From Spironucleus salmonicida (lineage: Eukaryota; Fornicata; Diplomonadida; Hexamitidae): a stretch of DNA of 64,000 nt. This document shows positions 1 through 12,288 of this stretch, piece by piece; the stretch's first letter is position 1; the number at the start of each line of letters is the position of its first letter. The stretch lies in assembly GCA_000497125.2 (NCBI GenBank), contig CM035317.1, forward strand, positions 1,784,001-1,848,000, written 5' to 3'. Under the pieces are notes generated by a model that was not told the DNA's origin, did no database searches, and saw only the letters and a program-made list of their open reading frames with translations. Both the position numbers and the translations under genes were made by a program.

Positions 1-1321
1 GATTATCGCCTTTATTGAAATCAATATTAGGAATATTAACTTAGTAACGGGTGATGGGTGTAATTACTTCATTTTTTATTTATAATATATTACCAGGAAT
101 CCATAAATCTGTAGAAGAAGAGTAATCGGATTACTCTATCCATTCAGATAATTATCCATCTATAAACTGTTTTGGTACTATTTTCTAAATAGCCTCCTAT
201 TTAATATAAAATTTACTATATCTACAAACAGGATCATCTTCATTAACATAGTGCTTTCCAAACGTTTTCAAACATAATCTTGAACCAAGATGTGGAGGAC
301 AACCAAAAGTAACACAATATTAATTTAAATCTGGAATATAAGACTTAAAGAACATACTAATAATACTAACAACAGCAGCACCATAACTATGACCCGTTAA
401 CACAATTTTAGATATCATTTTATTTCTCCAAGCAAATTAAATAATCTACTAAACTTATCTGAATACATATACTGCAGCTTTAAACCACCCTTCATGAATT
501 GGCTCGTTAAATCCATCAATAAGGCAAAATAATGGTTAAAATTAGCTATCTGTTATACCATCGGTCAGCATCTTTTCTGTGCCTCTCACTACTATAAATA
601 TTAAATCTTCTTCGCTGTAGCATTAAAAAACTGGCATGAAAACTTTAGCATCTTTATTCTATGATAATATATTTTTACTTAATGATGTTTCAGAGTAAAC
701 TGTGTTGCACTGTTTCGCCATTTTTAAATCGAAATCTAAATTATTTTTATCAAAAATTTCATTTGAATTTTAAGGCATACTTAGATTTAAAAATTATTAT
801 TAAAATTAATCTAAGTCTTACTATTCAATTTTTTTGTCATCTAACATTTTCATTGCCTTAGAAACTTTAATGAGACCTTACATTCCTAAAACTAAAGCTT
901 TAACTGATGAAACTTACTATTTATTGAATAATCTTTATTAAATACTAACTCCATGTTAAATAATCAAATATGATTCCTTAATGCAACTAATTAATTCTAA
1001 ATAACAAGCTGCATCAAATAAAAAATCAATTAAAAATTAAGAAGGTTAATAACGTTTTGATTCCTAAATAAATATTTAGATATATTTTGCTGGAGAATTT
1101 AATGATTTTAATGCATAATAAGCATTATACAATATAAATTCATACTTTTTAGTCTTAATAAGTTAAACAACAGACTCACAAAAATTATCATAATTTTAAT
1201 TTATAAGGTATTATTTTTAGGTGTTAAGTTACTACATTATAGTCTATGGTCCTTTTTACGATGACAAAAATATATAAACAGTATTGTAATAATGATCTGG
1301 AACATTAGAATTTATTAGCAT
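1..1321 (-). CDS. Class 3 (fungal-type) lipase, C-terminus cut by window edge
   Basis: About 440 residues are visible; the C-terminus lies beyond base 1. The alpha/beta-hydrolase core is clear: a first strand IFIVVRGTEKML, then EPIHEGWFKAA, then the nucleophile elbow GHSYGAA (catalytic Ser, bases 374-391), followed by VTFGCPP and an acidic YVNEDDPV segment that probably supplies the catalytic Asp. The catalytic His is not visible and is probably past the edge. This order is that of class 3 lipases, which hydrolyse acylglycerols. A stretch of roughly 200 residues before the core has no recognised domain and is rich in Leu, Ile and Gln. I chose the Met at 1,321 because the frame stays open from there and the upstream sequence is low-complexity AT. 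A shorter start (Met at 721, MAKQC) is possible. The function is inferred from motifs; the substrate is unknown. Confidence 0.8.
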
Positions 1322-1488
1322 TTAAATTAAAGTAGTTATTATTATATTTATTTATATTATATTTTAATAGGTTATAAAGTAAAAGTCAGAATATTATACC
1401 AATTAAAGTAAAAATAAAAATAATCCGATACTGTAAATAAATCTAAGATATTTTATTATAAATAACAAAACATATAATTGATATAATA

Positions 1489-2700
1489 TCAGATAGCTTT
1501 CCAATCCACAACTAACATTTTGGCAACAGTACTAATTGCCATAGACTAAATTTCTTCATCTAAAATTTGCATACACTGCATTGAGAACTATAATATCATT
1601 GGGACTTTCTATAAAAATTCTCTACCTGTTGGGTGGTTTACTGCAAACTATCCAATATCATTAAGTACAACTTTAATTGTTGTATTATCTTAATTTTTAA
1701 TTGCAGCTGAACCTACTTAAGCCAATTATTTTAATAAATTTCCCCCGTCTGCGGTAAAAGTTTAACAATTTTGCTTCCAAAATAAAATACTGTGGTGTAA
1801 AGGTGTAAGTTCCATTACACCGGCTTCTATCTATGATCTATAGTTTTCGATAGTTGATATATCTTTAATCCTTCCAGAAATTTCATCATAAAGCTCTTTT
1901 AAAGGCCCTTCTATTCCTTCAGGCCAAGACATTTGCTATAATTATCTTAGAACTATCTATAATTCAGAAGCTATCATTTATTCAACACCTCTGTTTGAAT
2001 TTAACGTTTTAAGACCTAAAAGAATGCTTCTTACTACTTTACTAGATATTTATACATCATGTGATTTTAACATTCTGCACAAAAGTCCAACACATCCGTT
2101 ATTGATGAAGTAGTTGGAGATAGTATCTGACTACTTTGCAAGTACCCATAAAAGAATGATTGATGCATATGTGAAGTTTGCAGTGAAAGGTTTTCTCAAA
2201 TTTTCTACTGCAATATTTAAAAATTAAGTATTGTTAATTTTTCCAAACTCTATTTCTTAAGAAGTGGAACTAAGCAATTATGCAACCAGTATACTATTTC
2301 TTGAAAATCGAGCTGCTGAGAGTATAGAATATTCATCTCCTTGGATACATTTTTAATATACAGATAAAGAATCCAGTTAAATATGGGAAATAGAAACCTA
2401 TGATAATAATCTATAATATACCACGTAATCGGCCTATGAAAGACATTACAGTTTATCAAAGCTTTCTGCTAACATAATTTAAAATTTATGAGATGAAGTA
2501 AAATCGCATAATCTTAGGGCAATAAAAGATGCACGCTAAGGAGAATTAACAAATGTAGGTATATTTTAAATTAGCACTGTTATTTATTATTCAGTAAGAT
2601 TAACTAAACGTGAATCCACAAATAATCCAGGCAAATTTTACTTTTCTTGTTCGGTTACAGTATTTTTATCAAAGGAACGGGCTTAAATAAGATTGTCCAT
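1489..2700 (-). CDS. VMA13: V-type H+-ATPase subunit H
   Basis: 403 aa, close to the usual length of this regulatory V1 subunit. The C-terminal domain is the recognisable part: PLHHSILFWKQN is followed by an ARM/HEAT-like repeat containing VVLNDIGQFAVNHPTGREFL, matching the 'HD(V/I)G(E/Q)(Y/F)VRxxPxG' region of ATP6V1H/Vma13. The N-terminal 250 residues are helical repeats, as expected. Subunit H holds the catalytic V1 sector to the V0 membrane sector and silences free V1. The protein acts at the cytosolic face of acidic compartments. The start at 2,700 (MDNLIQ) is the first Met after AT-rich spacer. It lies on the same strand as its neighbours (lipase upstream of the window start, kinase at 2,800), with spacers of 100-170 bp, so each gene probably has its own promoter. 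Confidence 0.85.
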
Positions 2701-2799
2701 TTAAATGATTTGATTGAAATTATAGAATATATTTATTATATTATAACAAATAATTTATTATACTTGAATTCATATAAATTATAATATAATAAATATATT

Positions 2800-3666
2800 T
2801 CACCAGATTCCTAAATATTATCCAAACTCTAATGGGACTCTTTATGTAACTATTTCTTGAAAAGGTAAGAATTATATAATTTTAATTAGTTAAATTCTTT
2901 CTTCTGGGTTAACCTTTAACATTTTACTAATTAAACTCTTGAATAACTAGGGAACATCCGGTGGTAATTCTGTTGGCGGCCCTTTTATAATACATGCTAA
3001 TAGTTCATCTTTATTGTTTCCTTGGTATGGTAATTTTCCTGAAAATATATAATATAACATTATTCCAAGTGACCAAACATCAACTCTATAATCATATAGA
3101 GACCCTCTTAAAATTTCTGGTGCAATAAAATATGGTGTACCTGTTTATGTTGATGTTTTGTCTATTATTGAATTAAGCTTTTTTGACAAGTTAAAATCTG
3201 ATAACTTTGCTCGATATCCTAACTATTTATCATTAAATATTAATATATTTTAAGGCTTCAAATCTCTATGTATAATAGATTATTTTTATAAATAGTAAAT
3301 TCCAACTACTATGTCAATAAAAATTTATAATATTAAGTCTAGATGTGTTTTTTCGGCTCTATTAAATTATATTCTTTTTAAAAAGTCATATAAATCTCCT
3401 TTTTCTGCAAATTCAGTAACAATAACCAATGTCTATGTCTCTTGATCAAAAAACTAACCGTACATTTTGAGTACAAATGGTGATTTTAATTGATTTAAAA
3501 TTTCAGCTTCATGTAGGTTTGAGCTTAATGCTTTGCTAGTTGTTATTCGTTTTAATGCAAATAAACAATTCTCATACTATCCTTTATAAACAATCCCAAA
3601 AGTTCCTTTACCAATTATTTCTATGTTTGAAAACTATGATAATGAAGTAAAAGGTGATTAACTCAT
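2800..3666 (-). CDS. Compact Ser/Thr protein kinase with DFN in place of DFG
   Basis: 288 aa, essentially only a kinase domain. Visible in order: glycine loop IGKGTFGIVYKG (about residues 18-29), the Lys strand LFALKRI, an acidic hinge VTEFAEKGDLYDF, catalytic loop HRDLKPQN, then the metal-binding triplet as DFN (LSDFNLSKK) instead of DFG. After this come a normal activation-segment end GTPYFIAPE, the DVWSLG helix and the subdomain XI arginine region NPEERI. All catalytic residues except the Gly of DFG are present, so it is likely active, but this is not proven. The fold is closest in style to general eukaryotic cytosolic kinases (ULK/NEK-like look); I cannot assign a family. No regulatory domain follows. 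The start at 3,666 precedes MSQSPF. It is divergent from the coiled-coil gene at 3,761, with a 94-bp shared promoter gap. Confidence 0.85.
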
Positions 3667-3760
3667 TTTATTTTAATGATTTTATATTGATAATAATAGT
3701 ATTAATAAAAAAATTTAATTCATAATAAACCAAATATGATATATATAATTGTTATCAAAA

Positions 3761-6700
3761 ATGTCAAATAATATTATTCCTCAAAATGTTTAGAAAATGT
3801 TAGATTAATCATAATAACTACTTGATAAAATGGAATAGAAATAGAATAAATAATCTAATGAATAGAATATATAATCTGCAACAAAGTAGCTACTAAAAAA
3901 AACTGCATAATTACCAGAATTGCTAGAAGACCCACTTCCAACTAGATCCACGGCGATGGAATTTCTTATGAGAAATAAAGGTTATTTACTTGATGAAGAT
4001 ATTAAGAAAAAAAACCAACTTATAGAAGATACTGCTAAATAAGTTGTTGATTCATCATTAAATAATTTCTTTTACAATAATGTTCCAGATCTTTCATCTG
4101 CTAAGTATACTGAAAATACATAACAACATGTGTAATAAGTTCTATCTCAGGCAGCACCATAGAAACCATAAAAATATACATTTAAAGCTGCGAAGACTTA
4201 GTATAGAACATTAGCGAAATCAATTAAAATATTTGAAACATTTATGGCTTAACCAATTTAAGATGGTGCTAGTTTGTTCTCTTATGCTTATAGAGGGTTC
4301 GCTGGAAGTATGTTTTTAATTGATGATCTTATGGAAGCACTAAAAATTGACAATAAAGATTAGGCTGAAGCTCTATAATTAATTAAAAATACACTTAAAT
4401 CTGCTTTTAGCGATTAAAAATCTGGTGAAATGTTACTTGTTGGGGAAACAGCTCGTTTACGCTAAGAATTATACTAAATAAATATACTATTATAGAAAAA
4501 TAAAGACAGAGCAAAAGAATTAATAATAGCATTGGAAAATAAACGGAAGTCTGAAGTTAATATGCTTAATAATAAGATAAAAGAAGTAGAAAATAAAAGA
4601 AGTTAAGAAGTTCAATAAATAATAGCTAAAAATATGGAATATGGTGACTAAGTGAGAACCCTTAGAGGAATTTTAGATGTGATCAAAAGTGATTAATCGG
4701 TATAAGAGGTGGACAATTTAAGAACAAAATTAAAAGAAAATGATACTTAAATAGAATCATTTATCTAGTAAATTAAGTCATATTAATAGTAAATAGAAGA
4801 TAAAGTCAAAGAATTTGAAGATTTTAAAATTTAATCGTAAACTGCTGAAGAATAGATATAAAATTTAAAATATGAACTCAAAAGATCTGAAATGTAAAAA
4901 GATTATTGTAAACTCTGCAGTGCAAAAGTTCTTGACAGAAGTATGAAGCTTACTGAGGAGATTTAATTCAAATTAGAAAGAAATGTATAAATTATTTAAA
5001 ACATAAAATCCGTAGAAACTTAAATCTAGCAGTAGTAAAAAATTGATGATTTATTTTAAATATTGAATAATTAAATTTATGTTGATGAGGGAGATAAGCT
5101 TAACTACAAACTTGATTTATTATAAATTAGTAAAGAGCTATTACTGATCGAATTAAAATTGCGTGATATGCCTAAAATTCAAGATTTAGAATAAGATATT
5201 TAATTCTAAAAACTTGAGATAGATAGACTTAAAGTTTTAGAAAAAGATCTTACTAGTTTAAAGAAATTATACAAAAATGCAATTGCTAAGAGTTCAGATG
5301 GAATGAGCATGAGTAATACTGAAACTATTTAAGGAGCTAGTGTCACTAATTAAAAAATTTCAGAAAATTAAATAACACTATTAAGATGCTAGCCATTATT
5401 CTTACTACTACCTAAATTATTTTCACTGCATGTAACAACAACTAAGTCTGATAATGTTCTTAGTGTATCATCATCATAAGTTTAATGCATTATTTAGTAA
5501 TTTTTAAATTAATTAGTAGTTACGTGTTTTAGAGATAATAACTCGATGATAGATACGATGACTATTAAAATTAATCCACCAACATCTAATGCACCATAAT
5601 AATTAAATGAGCCTATTTAAGCTATCTTCAATGGTTGGATACACTAATAATTTGTTTTTAGTCAATCAAACAATAAAGTTTAAGATGCTGAATTAATTGT
5701 AAATAAAGTTGCGTTTATTTTAAATGTTTTTAGTGATGTGAACTCAGATATTGATGTAGACGATGATAGTAACTTTTTATCTATTGGCCATTTAATATTT
5801 AATCAGCCTATGACTGCAGATGAGTTATAATTTTTACTATTTGTATATAATCTAAGTGTTGGTGGCGTGGATATAACTAAAAAGCTAAAACCTATTTACT
5901 AAATTGCTCTAACGGATAAGGTATAAATACAATATTTAACTCTTAAACGAGCAATATTGATAACTTAAATTGTACTTAATAAAGCAGTATTAAAAGGATA
6001 TTTTGAAAAATTTATTGAATAAGGAAAATAAACAGATATGATAAAAGATATTTAACAAAGCGATATATAAGATTATAATGTCTGCGATGCTAATATGGAT
6101 TTTGTTAAGTCAATTCTTTAAAATGCTACACAAGTTGTAAAAATTGAAGGAGAATTAGAAGGAATTGTCAGTTTGGTATAAACTTAATTTTTTATCATGT
6201 CGTTATTGAAGGCATATAGAACAGAATAATTAGTTAGAATTGAAGCTTTACGCACAATGTATGCTGGATTTTTATTAGATACCAATGAAAAAATTATATC
6301 CGATACAAATAGATATCGTATAATAAAGCAGATTATTGAATCAATTAACCCAATAGCCCCAAAGCCAGTTATCGATTCGATTTACTTGGACACCATCTGG
6401 AGAAGTCCGAGTGGATTGTGGGCAATTTTAATAGATAGTTGCCGTGTTCGAGGATTATTCAGTTCTGGGCTGAGACTACCACCAATTGATTGTGCAATGA
6501 CCTTGGTTGGTGGCTATAAAGATTAATCAAAAGATTATTAATATGATTTATTGTATAATAGGTTAATTGGCTTTATTAATCAGTTTAAAGGTATATCATT
6601 ACATCTTATGTAATTTGAAGTTTTTGATTTGAAGGCTATTGGTATTTAAATCAATACGATTCTATAAACATAAATAAATAGATAAAATATACTTATGATA

Positions 6701-6964
6701 CTTAATATCATTAAAACGTTGATTATTAAAGGTATAACAGTAGTTTTTAGCTTTATATCCTCCACCGGAAATGATTTAGGTAGCTTAGATATAAGAAATG
6801 GTGTTGATTAAGGATTTAAACTATCAGGAAGTAAACGATTGCCAGCTGATATATACTTAGATTCATTGACTGGACTTTTAGGTGCTTTCTAAAGTATCTT
6901 AGGGTGGACTGCTCATGATGATGCGAAAAAAGAGACATTTAAGACTACTAAGAAAAATAAGTGA
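3761..6964 (+). CDS. Large coiled-coil protein, unrecognised
   Basis: 1,067 aa. The first 90 residues are Gln/Asn-rich. The middle (about residues 200-540) is a long predicted coiled coil rich in Lys, Glu and Gln, with a CKLCSAKVL pair of cysteines near residue 385. The C-terminal 500 residues are globular, with alternating hydrophobic segments, a Pro-rich stretch (NPIAPKPVID) and a glycine-containing region near the end. No enzyme motif is seen. It could be a cytoskeletal or vesicle-tether protein, but that is only a guess from shape. The stop TGA (6,962-6,964) directly abuts the minus-strand stop of a possible small gene at 6,965. Confidence 0.8.
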
Positions 6965-7174
6965 TCACTCTTCTTACTAAGATACGTCAAAAATTGAGAA
7001 TTCCTCCTCTATTAAATCCTTTAAAGAATATGATGATACAAAAGAATCATTTTTTAGTTCGGAACAATTAATAGTAAAATCGTTTTAACAATCATCATAT
7101 AATTTTAGATTTAATGATTTGATAGGTTTTACTGGTAGCAGTAACTACGTTTGCTGCTAAGGAGTAAATTCCAT
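6965..7174 (-). CDS. Possible small acidic protein, unrecognised
   Basis: 69 aa, from Met at 7,174 (MEFTPQQQ) to a TGA whose complement (TCA, 6,965-6,967) abuts the stop of the convergent 1,067-aa gene, giving TGATCA. The C-terminus is acidic (LIEEEFSIFDVSQQEE). An open frame of this size is common by chance in DNA this AT-poor in TGA, so the support is its balanced residue composition, a clean ATG and the same abutting-stop arrangement that two other gene pairs show. No family is recognised. Confidence 0.4.
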
Positions 7175-8659
7175 TATTAAAAAGAATAAAATGTGTTATA
7201 TACTTCATAATATCAATAATAATTATATATTTTTGGTTTATATAATTATTTATATACCATATAATTATATAAATACCTATACATTCAAGTAAAATAAATT
7301 AAAAACTAATATCATAATATATTAAAAATTTATTATTATATAATTTATCAATTTAGATATATACTTATCTTTTTTTATATCCTTTAGTAGTTTTTTAAAA
7401 ATCTATAATTGGAAATAAACTTAATTTTATAATATATTATATAATAATATATATTGTTGATATAATTTGTACCGAACAAGAATAATCGTTTTATCTTATT
7501 CAAATATACAAAATTTACGATCCTTCACATTATTAAATTTAGTAAATACTATTTTTTGAGGATATTAATAATTTAATAGAAATATCAGCTTTTTAAATTT
7601 AATGATATATTTTTAAATTTAAGTAACCTAATATTAGTTTATTTAACTAATATTAATGACAATAAAATAAATGATGATTAACAAAAGAGTTTGAAATATC
7701 GTACTATTAATAAAATTTATATTTTAAAATCTTATAAATGGACTGAATAAAAATTATCAAATAAACATAGGTAGCGTATAAAATAAACTTTAGAAAATAA
7801 AGTGAATAATCTATTAATTAATATATTCTGCAGAATATGACATTAGAACATATAAATTAGTTTTCAAATTACTATTTAATAGTTATACAATGTCAAATTT
7901 CTACTAAATAATTATTATTTCTGTGATAATTTTTAATAAAAACATTCTAAATTATTTTTTTAAAAGTTAAATTGCAGTTGAATAACTATAAAATATGTTA
8001 TTTTCTATAACAATAATTTATGTAAATAAATTATATATAAGCGAATAAATATTAATAAGCTGAATAAGGTTGCGTAAAACTTATAAGTATATATTTTTAT
8101 GAATCAATTTATAATACATATATATTTAAGTAAATGCTGGTTCTTACTACTATGAATTTAATTTTTTTTAATTTCTTATTTCGACTTACTTATTGCAAAA
8201 GAATTGCTAGTAAATATAGTACGTAGTAAATAAGGTGTATATTTTATAATAGAACATAATATAAATATTAATACATATTAATTTTAATTTAGATATACTA
8301 AAAATTAAATAAAAGAGGTTAGTCTAATTGTTTAGTTTACAGTATTAAAACAAATGATTTCTAAGAATACATATATAGTGAAGTATTTTAATATATTATA
8401 GATTCTTCATATAATATATACGATGGAAGTGTAAATTTATTTATTGTTTTAGAAAAAAACGGATGTATTTATTAATAAACTTTAACATAAATATTAGTAT
8501 GTTGCTACTATTTTTAGGATAAAGATTTTTATTAAGGAGTGAAGTTTCAGTCATAAAACTATGATATAAATAACAAAAATATCATAGTATATAAAAAAGT
8601 ATATATATACTATTTTTTTAATCCAATATGCATACTCGTTCTATATATATTTACTACAA
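7175..8659. other. Gene-free AT-rich stretch
   Basis: About 1.5 kb with long A/T runs and short AT repeats. A plus-strand frame is open for about 135 codons around 7,440-7,854 but has no ATG and an Asn/Lys/Ile/Tyr-heavy composition expected of untranslated AT-rich DNA. I see no RNA gene or repeat I can support. Confidence 0.6.
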
Positions 8660-9292
8660 TCACTTTAATATTGTATTAGCAGCTAGTTTAATTAATTCAA
8701 TGTTATACTTTTAGCTGTAAAACTATGACAAATCAATACTTTAAAGTTCATTTTATAAATATATAGTATAATTTTCAATATTTAACTTGGCTTCTTCGAC
8801 ACTAATCATTGGAACTAATGATATGGCTTAGTTTTCTATATCTTTAATATAGCATGAGAATTCTAATAATTTTTTATTTATAAAGTTTTAACAGATTTTG
8901 GCATTTGCAGTTGTTTCATTAACGACTTGCATTTGTTCAAAAAACGGTTATATTTGTTTATTATCTTTTATTATTGAAAGAATTTATGGATCTGACATAT
9001 TTTAACACCGAGTATAGTCAGGAATAGAAATAAAATTTACAAAAGCAGAAAAGTTTTAAGGTCGGTAATTAGATATTGGTAACACCATAGAATGAACTAT
9101 ATTGAAAAATTAATTTACATCATCTGTAGATTACAAAAATACTTATTAATTAAATGTATTGCTTTGATCAAAATATGATAATGCATCACAACGAGGTACT
9201 ATAGTTATTATAGGTAAAAAATACTATTTTTTATGAAAAGATTATGGGTTGGGGTTCATTGTTAACGTATACATACCTGCAGTTTTTTTCAT
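8660..9292 (-). CDS. Hypothetical protein, about 210 aa
   Basis: The frame is open from Met at 9,292 (MKKTAG) to TGA at 8,660. A second Met (9,259, MNPNPQ) would give 199 aa. The core reads as a folded protein: hydrophobic strand YFLPIITIVP, then ALSYFDQSN, then SMVLPISNY, and a helical C-terminal half with LVPMISVEEAKL. No motif is recognised. The sequence around the first Met contains GGTATGT, which looks like a splice donor, but the nearest AG would break the frame, so I treat the gene as unspliced. Confidence 0.6.
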
Positions 9293-9650
9293 TTTTAAAG
9301 TTTGATTGATAAAGTTTATGATATAGTATTATATATATTTTATTATTCTCTTTATTTACAGATACCATGAGGATTATATTTAACTGGCATGAAAGTAGAT
9401 GATATTTAAATTATATATTGTTAAAAAACGTAGTTATACGATATACTAGAACATATAATATTATTTATATGGGGTTAGTGACCTTTAGTTTAAAAAAATA
9501 TAATATTGCTTATTTTATTTTTAGTGATTTGTCACTTTAACCGTACTATTAATTACTATATCATAAACTACAGAATTTTAAATAGAATAAGACAATTTAT
9601 TCAAGTAAATTAAAATATATATAAATAATCAATATTAAACTAAAAATAGG
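9293..9650. other. Intergenic AT-rich spacer
   Basis: About 360 bp between two minus-strand genes, very rich in A and T. It must hold the promoter of the gene at 8,660-9,292 and the 3' end of the gene at 9,651. Nothing else is recognisable. Confidence 0.6.
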
Positions 9651-12206
9651 TCACGCAAAACAATTACTTGCCATACCACCAGGAGGAGGAATAATTGCAT
9701 TCTAACAAATAGCATTACTTATAATATTATCTACGTTTATTTGACCATTCTTATAAATTTAACAGGTTTTTGTACCACCAGCAGCATCTAAACATTTTGA
9801 ACTCAAACACATTATACTATCACATACACCTTTTATTGACAAAATATTAGTACGAACTTACAATATATTTGCTTAAACTGTATCAATGTTGTTAGCAGTT
9901 AAATTTGTAGAAATTATTGGATTAGCTGCTAACGTCTATGAAGTCATATTTATTGCATTAACTATTTATGATGTTATAATAGTTGCTGTTGCGGAATTAA
10001 TTGTGGTTATTGGAGCATTTACTGTTAAACCTGGTGTCACGAGTTGTTAGCGGAATGTGATACTTAGAGGTAACACAATTACTGGATTAATAGCTAACAT
10101 AGAATATTATACATTTGTAGTAAACCCTGTATTGTTGAGATTTGAAATAAATCCATTTTGCTAGTTAACTATTGTTAAATTTTATAAAATAGTTTCATGT
10201 GCTGTTTATACATTTGGAGTCATAAGATTTCCATGATTAGTAAAGGTACTAGTTGTTATTTATTAATCGGTATCCACAGAAGGGACTTTAATATTACAAT
10301 TCATACCTGCCCCATGGCCTCCACATTATAAATTTTATAAATTAGATTAGTTGAGTTTCAGATTTTGTCCTTTTAAGTCATTTATATTCGTGGTAGCGTT
10401 CATTGTAATATTTCCATTATATTAAAAGTTAATAGGATTAATAAAATTTTAGTTAGTTGAAAGGACGAAGTTTGAGTTTTAATTAAAATTTAAAGTTGGT
10501 AATGCATTCTCCGCTATAGTAAGCTTAGAAGTAAGTTAGACTGGAAAGTTTGCTATAATAGGTTAAACTGCAGTCAAAGAAGTGGTTAATGCCATATTTG
10601 TTGTCTAGATTGATGTAGCAGTTAATTACGCCAAATTTGAAGTAAGTACCTAGCTGGATCCTTACACATTCATTTGACCAAGAATTTCAAGTGTAGTTTA
10701 AACATTTAAATCGCTGATACTAATTAAATCTGTGGCTTCAATTGATGCAGTAATTATATTATTTGTAGTGAGCTAATCAATATTCAATTAAGAAAAATCA
10801 GTATTTTATTAGAATGTTAATGCACTTGTAAATGTGAGGTTTTTCGCATTTAAAATATTTAAATTAAGATTAGTCACCGTGGGGTTTATCAATTATGTAA
10901 CTGTTAATAATAAATTATCGCCTGCACAATCCATTGATGTTTGTGAGGAAGCTAAATTTGCAGTAGAGGCAGTAACATTTTGAGCATAAAGTTATTACGT
11001 ATAAACTGAGAATTCAGATGCTGTTAGTTACTTTTTCGAGATAGTTTAGTACACATTTTAATCAAAAAACATTTATTTTTATTGTATATTGGTTGGATTT
11101 GCTAGAAATCTGTTCATTTAATCTAAATTTTATACAGATGGTAAACCTAGAAACGCTTATCTTTAAATTATTAAATCATTTAAGACCATAGTAGAGTTTA
11201 GCCTATGTGTGATTAGTGACATAAGAACGAGTGAAATAAGAAACATGCCAATAAGAATTGCTATTATCAACCACATACACCAATTAATTTCTATTGAATT
11301 AAAAACAGCTTTTTACTAAGTAACTTATGCTTATGGCTAATATATCAGTGGGGTTTCATGTTATACACTATTAAGAACAGGTTATAATTTAGGAGTAATA
11401 GGTTAAATTTCATACATTTTGTTTAATTTTTCTCTCATGACAATTTCGCAAAAACTTAAATTAAAAAACATATAAAATTCTAATTTTCCTGCTGTTTTAA
11501 TTATTTAACCTTAACCTTGAATCCATTAATTGGCTTTATTAGGGTCCAAAAAAGTCATATCATTAATTTAAAGCGATGTTTAAGCTTGTTAATTACATGA
11601 TAATGCATAATGGAACTAGTTTTTAGAATAAAAATCAGAAAAAATGCTAAATATATAATCTTTTCTTGAGAATCCTGTAAGTAATACATATGTATCATTA
11701 TTTGAGATAAAAGAAGAAGGCATCAGTTCCCCTGAAAAAGATGCAATTATTGGAGACTTGTTTATTATTAATTAATGAGAGCATTTTGAGCAGGCCCGTT
11801 TTTATTAATGATTAGAGGAAGGAAATATAGCGGTTATTAATTCTTGTTATCCACAGGATTAACATATATATTAGATACTAAAAAGTTATTAGAGAACTTC
11901 TTTAGGTAGTGTTTCTATACACTTTTTAATTGCCATTCCAGTTGAAAGAGGTAATGGATGGAGCAAAGAAGACAATAAAGTTACATCTATATTTTGATTA
12001 TTTAGAGCTAAATTTATGCATTTGGACCATTCTTATTGAATTTATTCCTAAGCCTTAGAAAATAAAGGTGAATCTTTAATTACCTAATAACTTGTAGCAA
12101 TAAGTCTAATAAACGAAGATACTATTCCAGATTGATCATTTATTATATTATACGTGACTGCAGATACCCGGTGCAGTGGACCATATGAGGATGGACTGCC
12201 GTACAT
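9651..12206 (-). CDS. Single-pass membrane protein with zinc ribbon and large Asn/Thr-rich ectodomain
   Basis: 851 aa. The N-terminal 300 residues look cytosolic. They begin MYGSPSSYGPL and hold a four-cysteine zinc-ribbon-like pair, CQSC near 115-118 and CSKC near 139-142, followed by a beta-rich stretch. One strong membrane span (WLIIAILIGMFLISLVLMSL) lies at about 311-332. The remaining 520 residues are rich in Asn, Thr and Ser with many N-x-S/T sites and repeated short blocks of the kind ...NLT..NI.., and end in a Cys-containing tail (VCDSIMC, SSKCLDAAGG, ICQNAIIPPPGG). There is no cleavable signal peptide, so a type II-like orientation with a surface-exposed C-terminus is most likely. 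I recognise no family. The start at 12,206 is the first Met of the open frame. It forms a same-strand series with the two genes upstream (12,289 and 12,885). Confidence 0.75.
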
Positions 12207-12288
12207 TTTGGATTTTAGAATAAATATACTGTATTTAGTAAGATATTATAATTTTTTAAATAATAAATATTTCTATATAGACTAAATT

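Noticed and set aside
661-861. Standard-code plus-strand frame of 66 codons
   Set aside because: It is the antisense shadow of the lipase gene.
7440-7854. Plus-strand frame open for about 135 codons in the gene-free tract
   Set aside because: It has no ATG in its first half, is dominated by Asn, Ile, Lys and Tyr, and is within the length expected by chance when TGA is the only stop.
9265-9292. Splice-donor-like GGTATGT in the first codons of the gene at 8,660-9,292
   Set aside because: The first plausible acceptor AG downstream gives a 53-nt segment that breaks the reading frame, while the unspliced frame is open.
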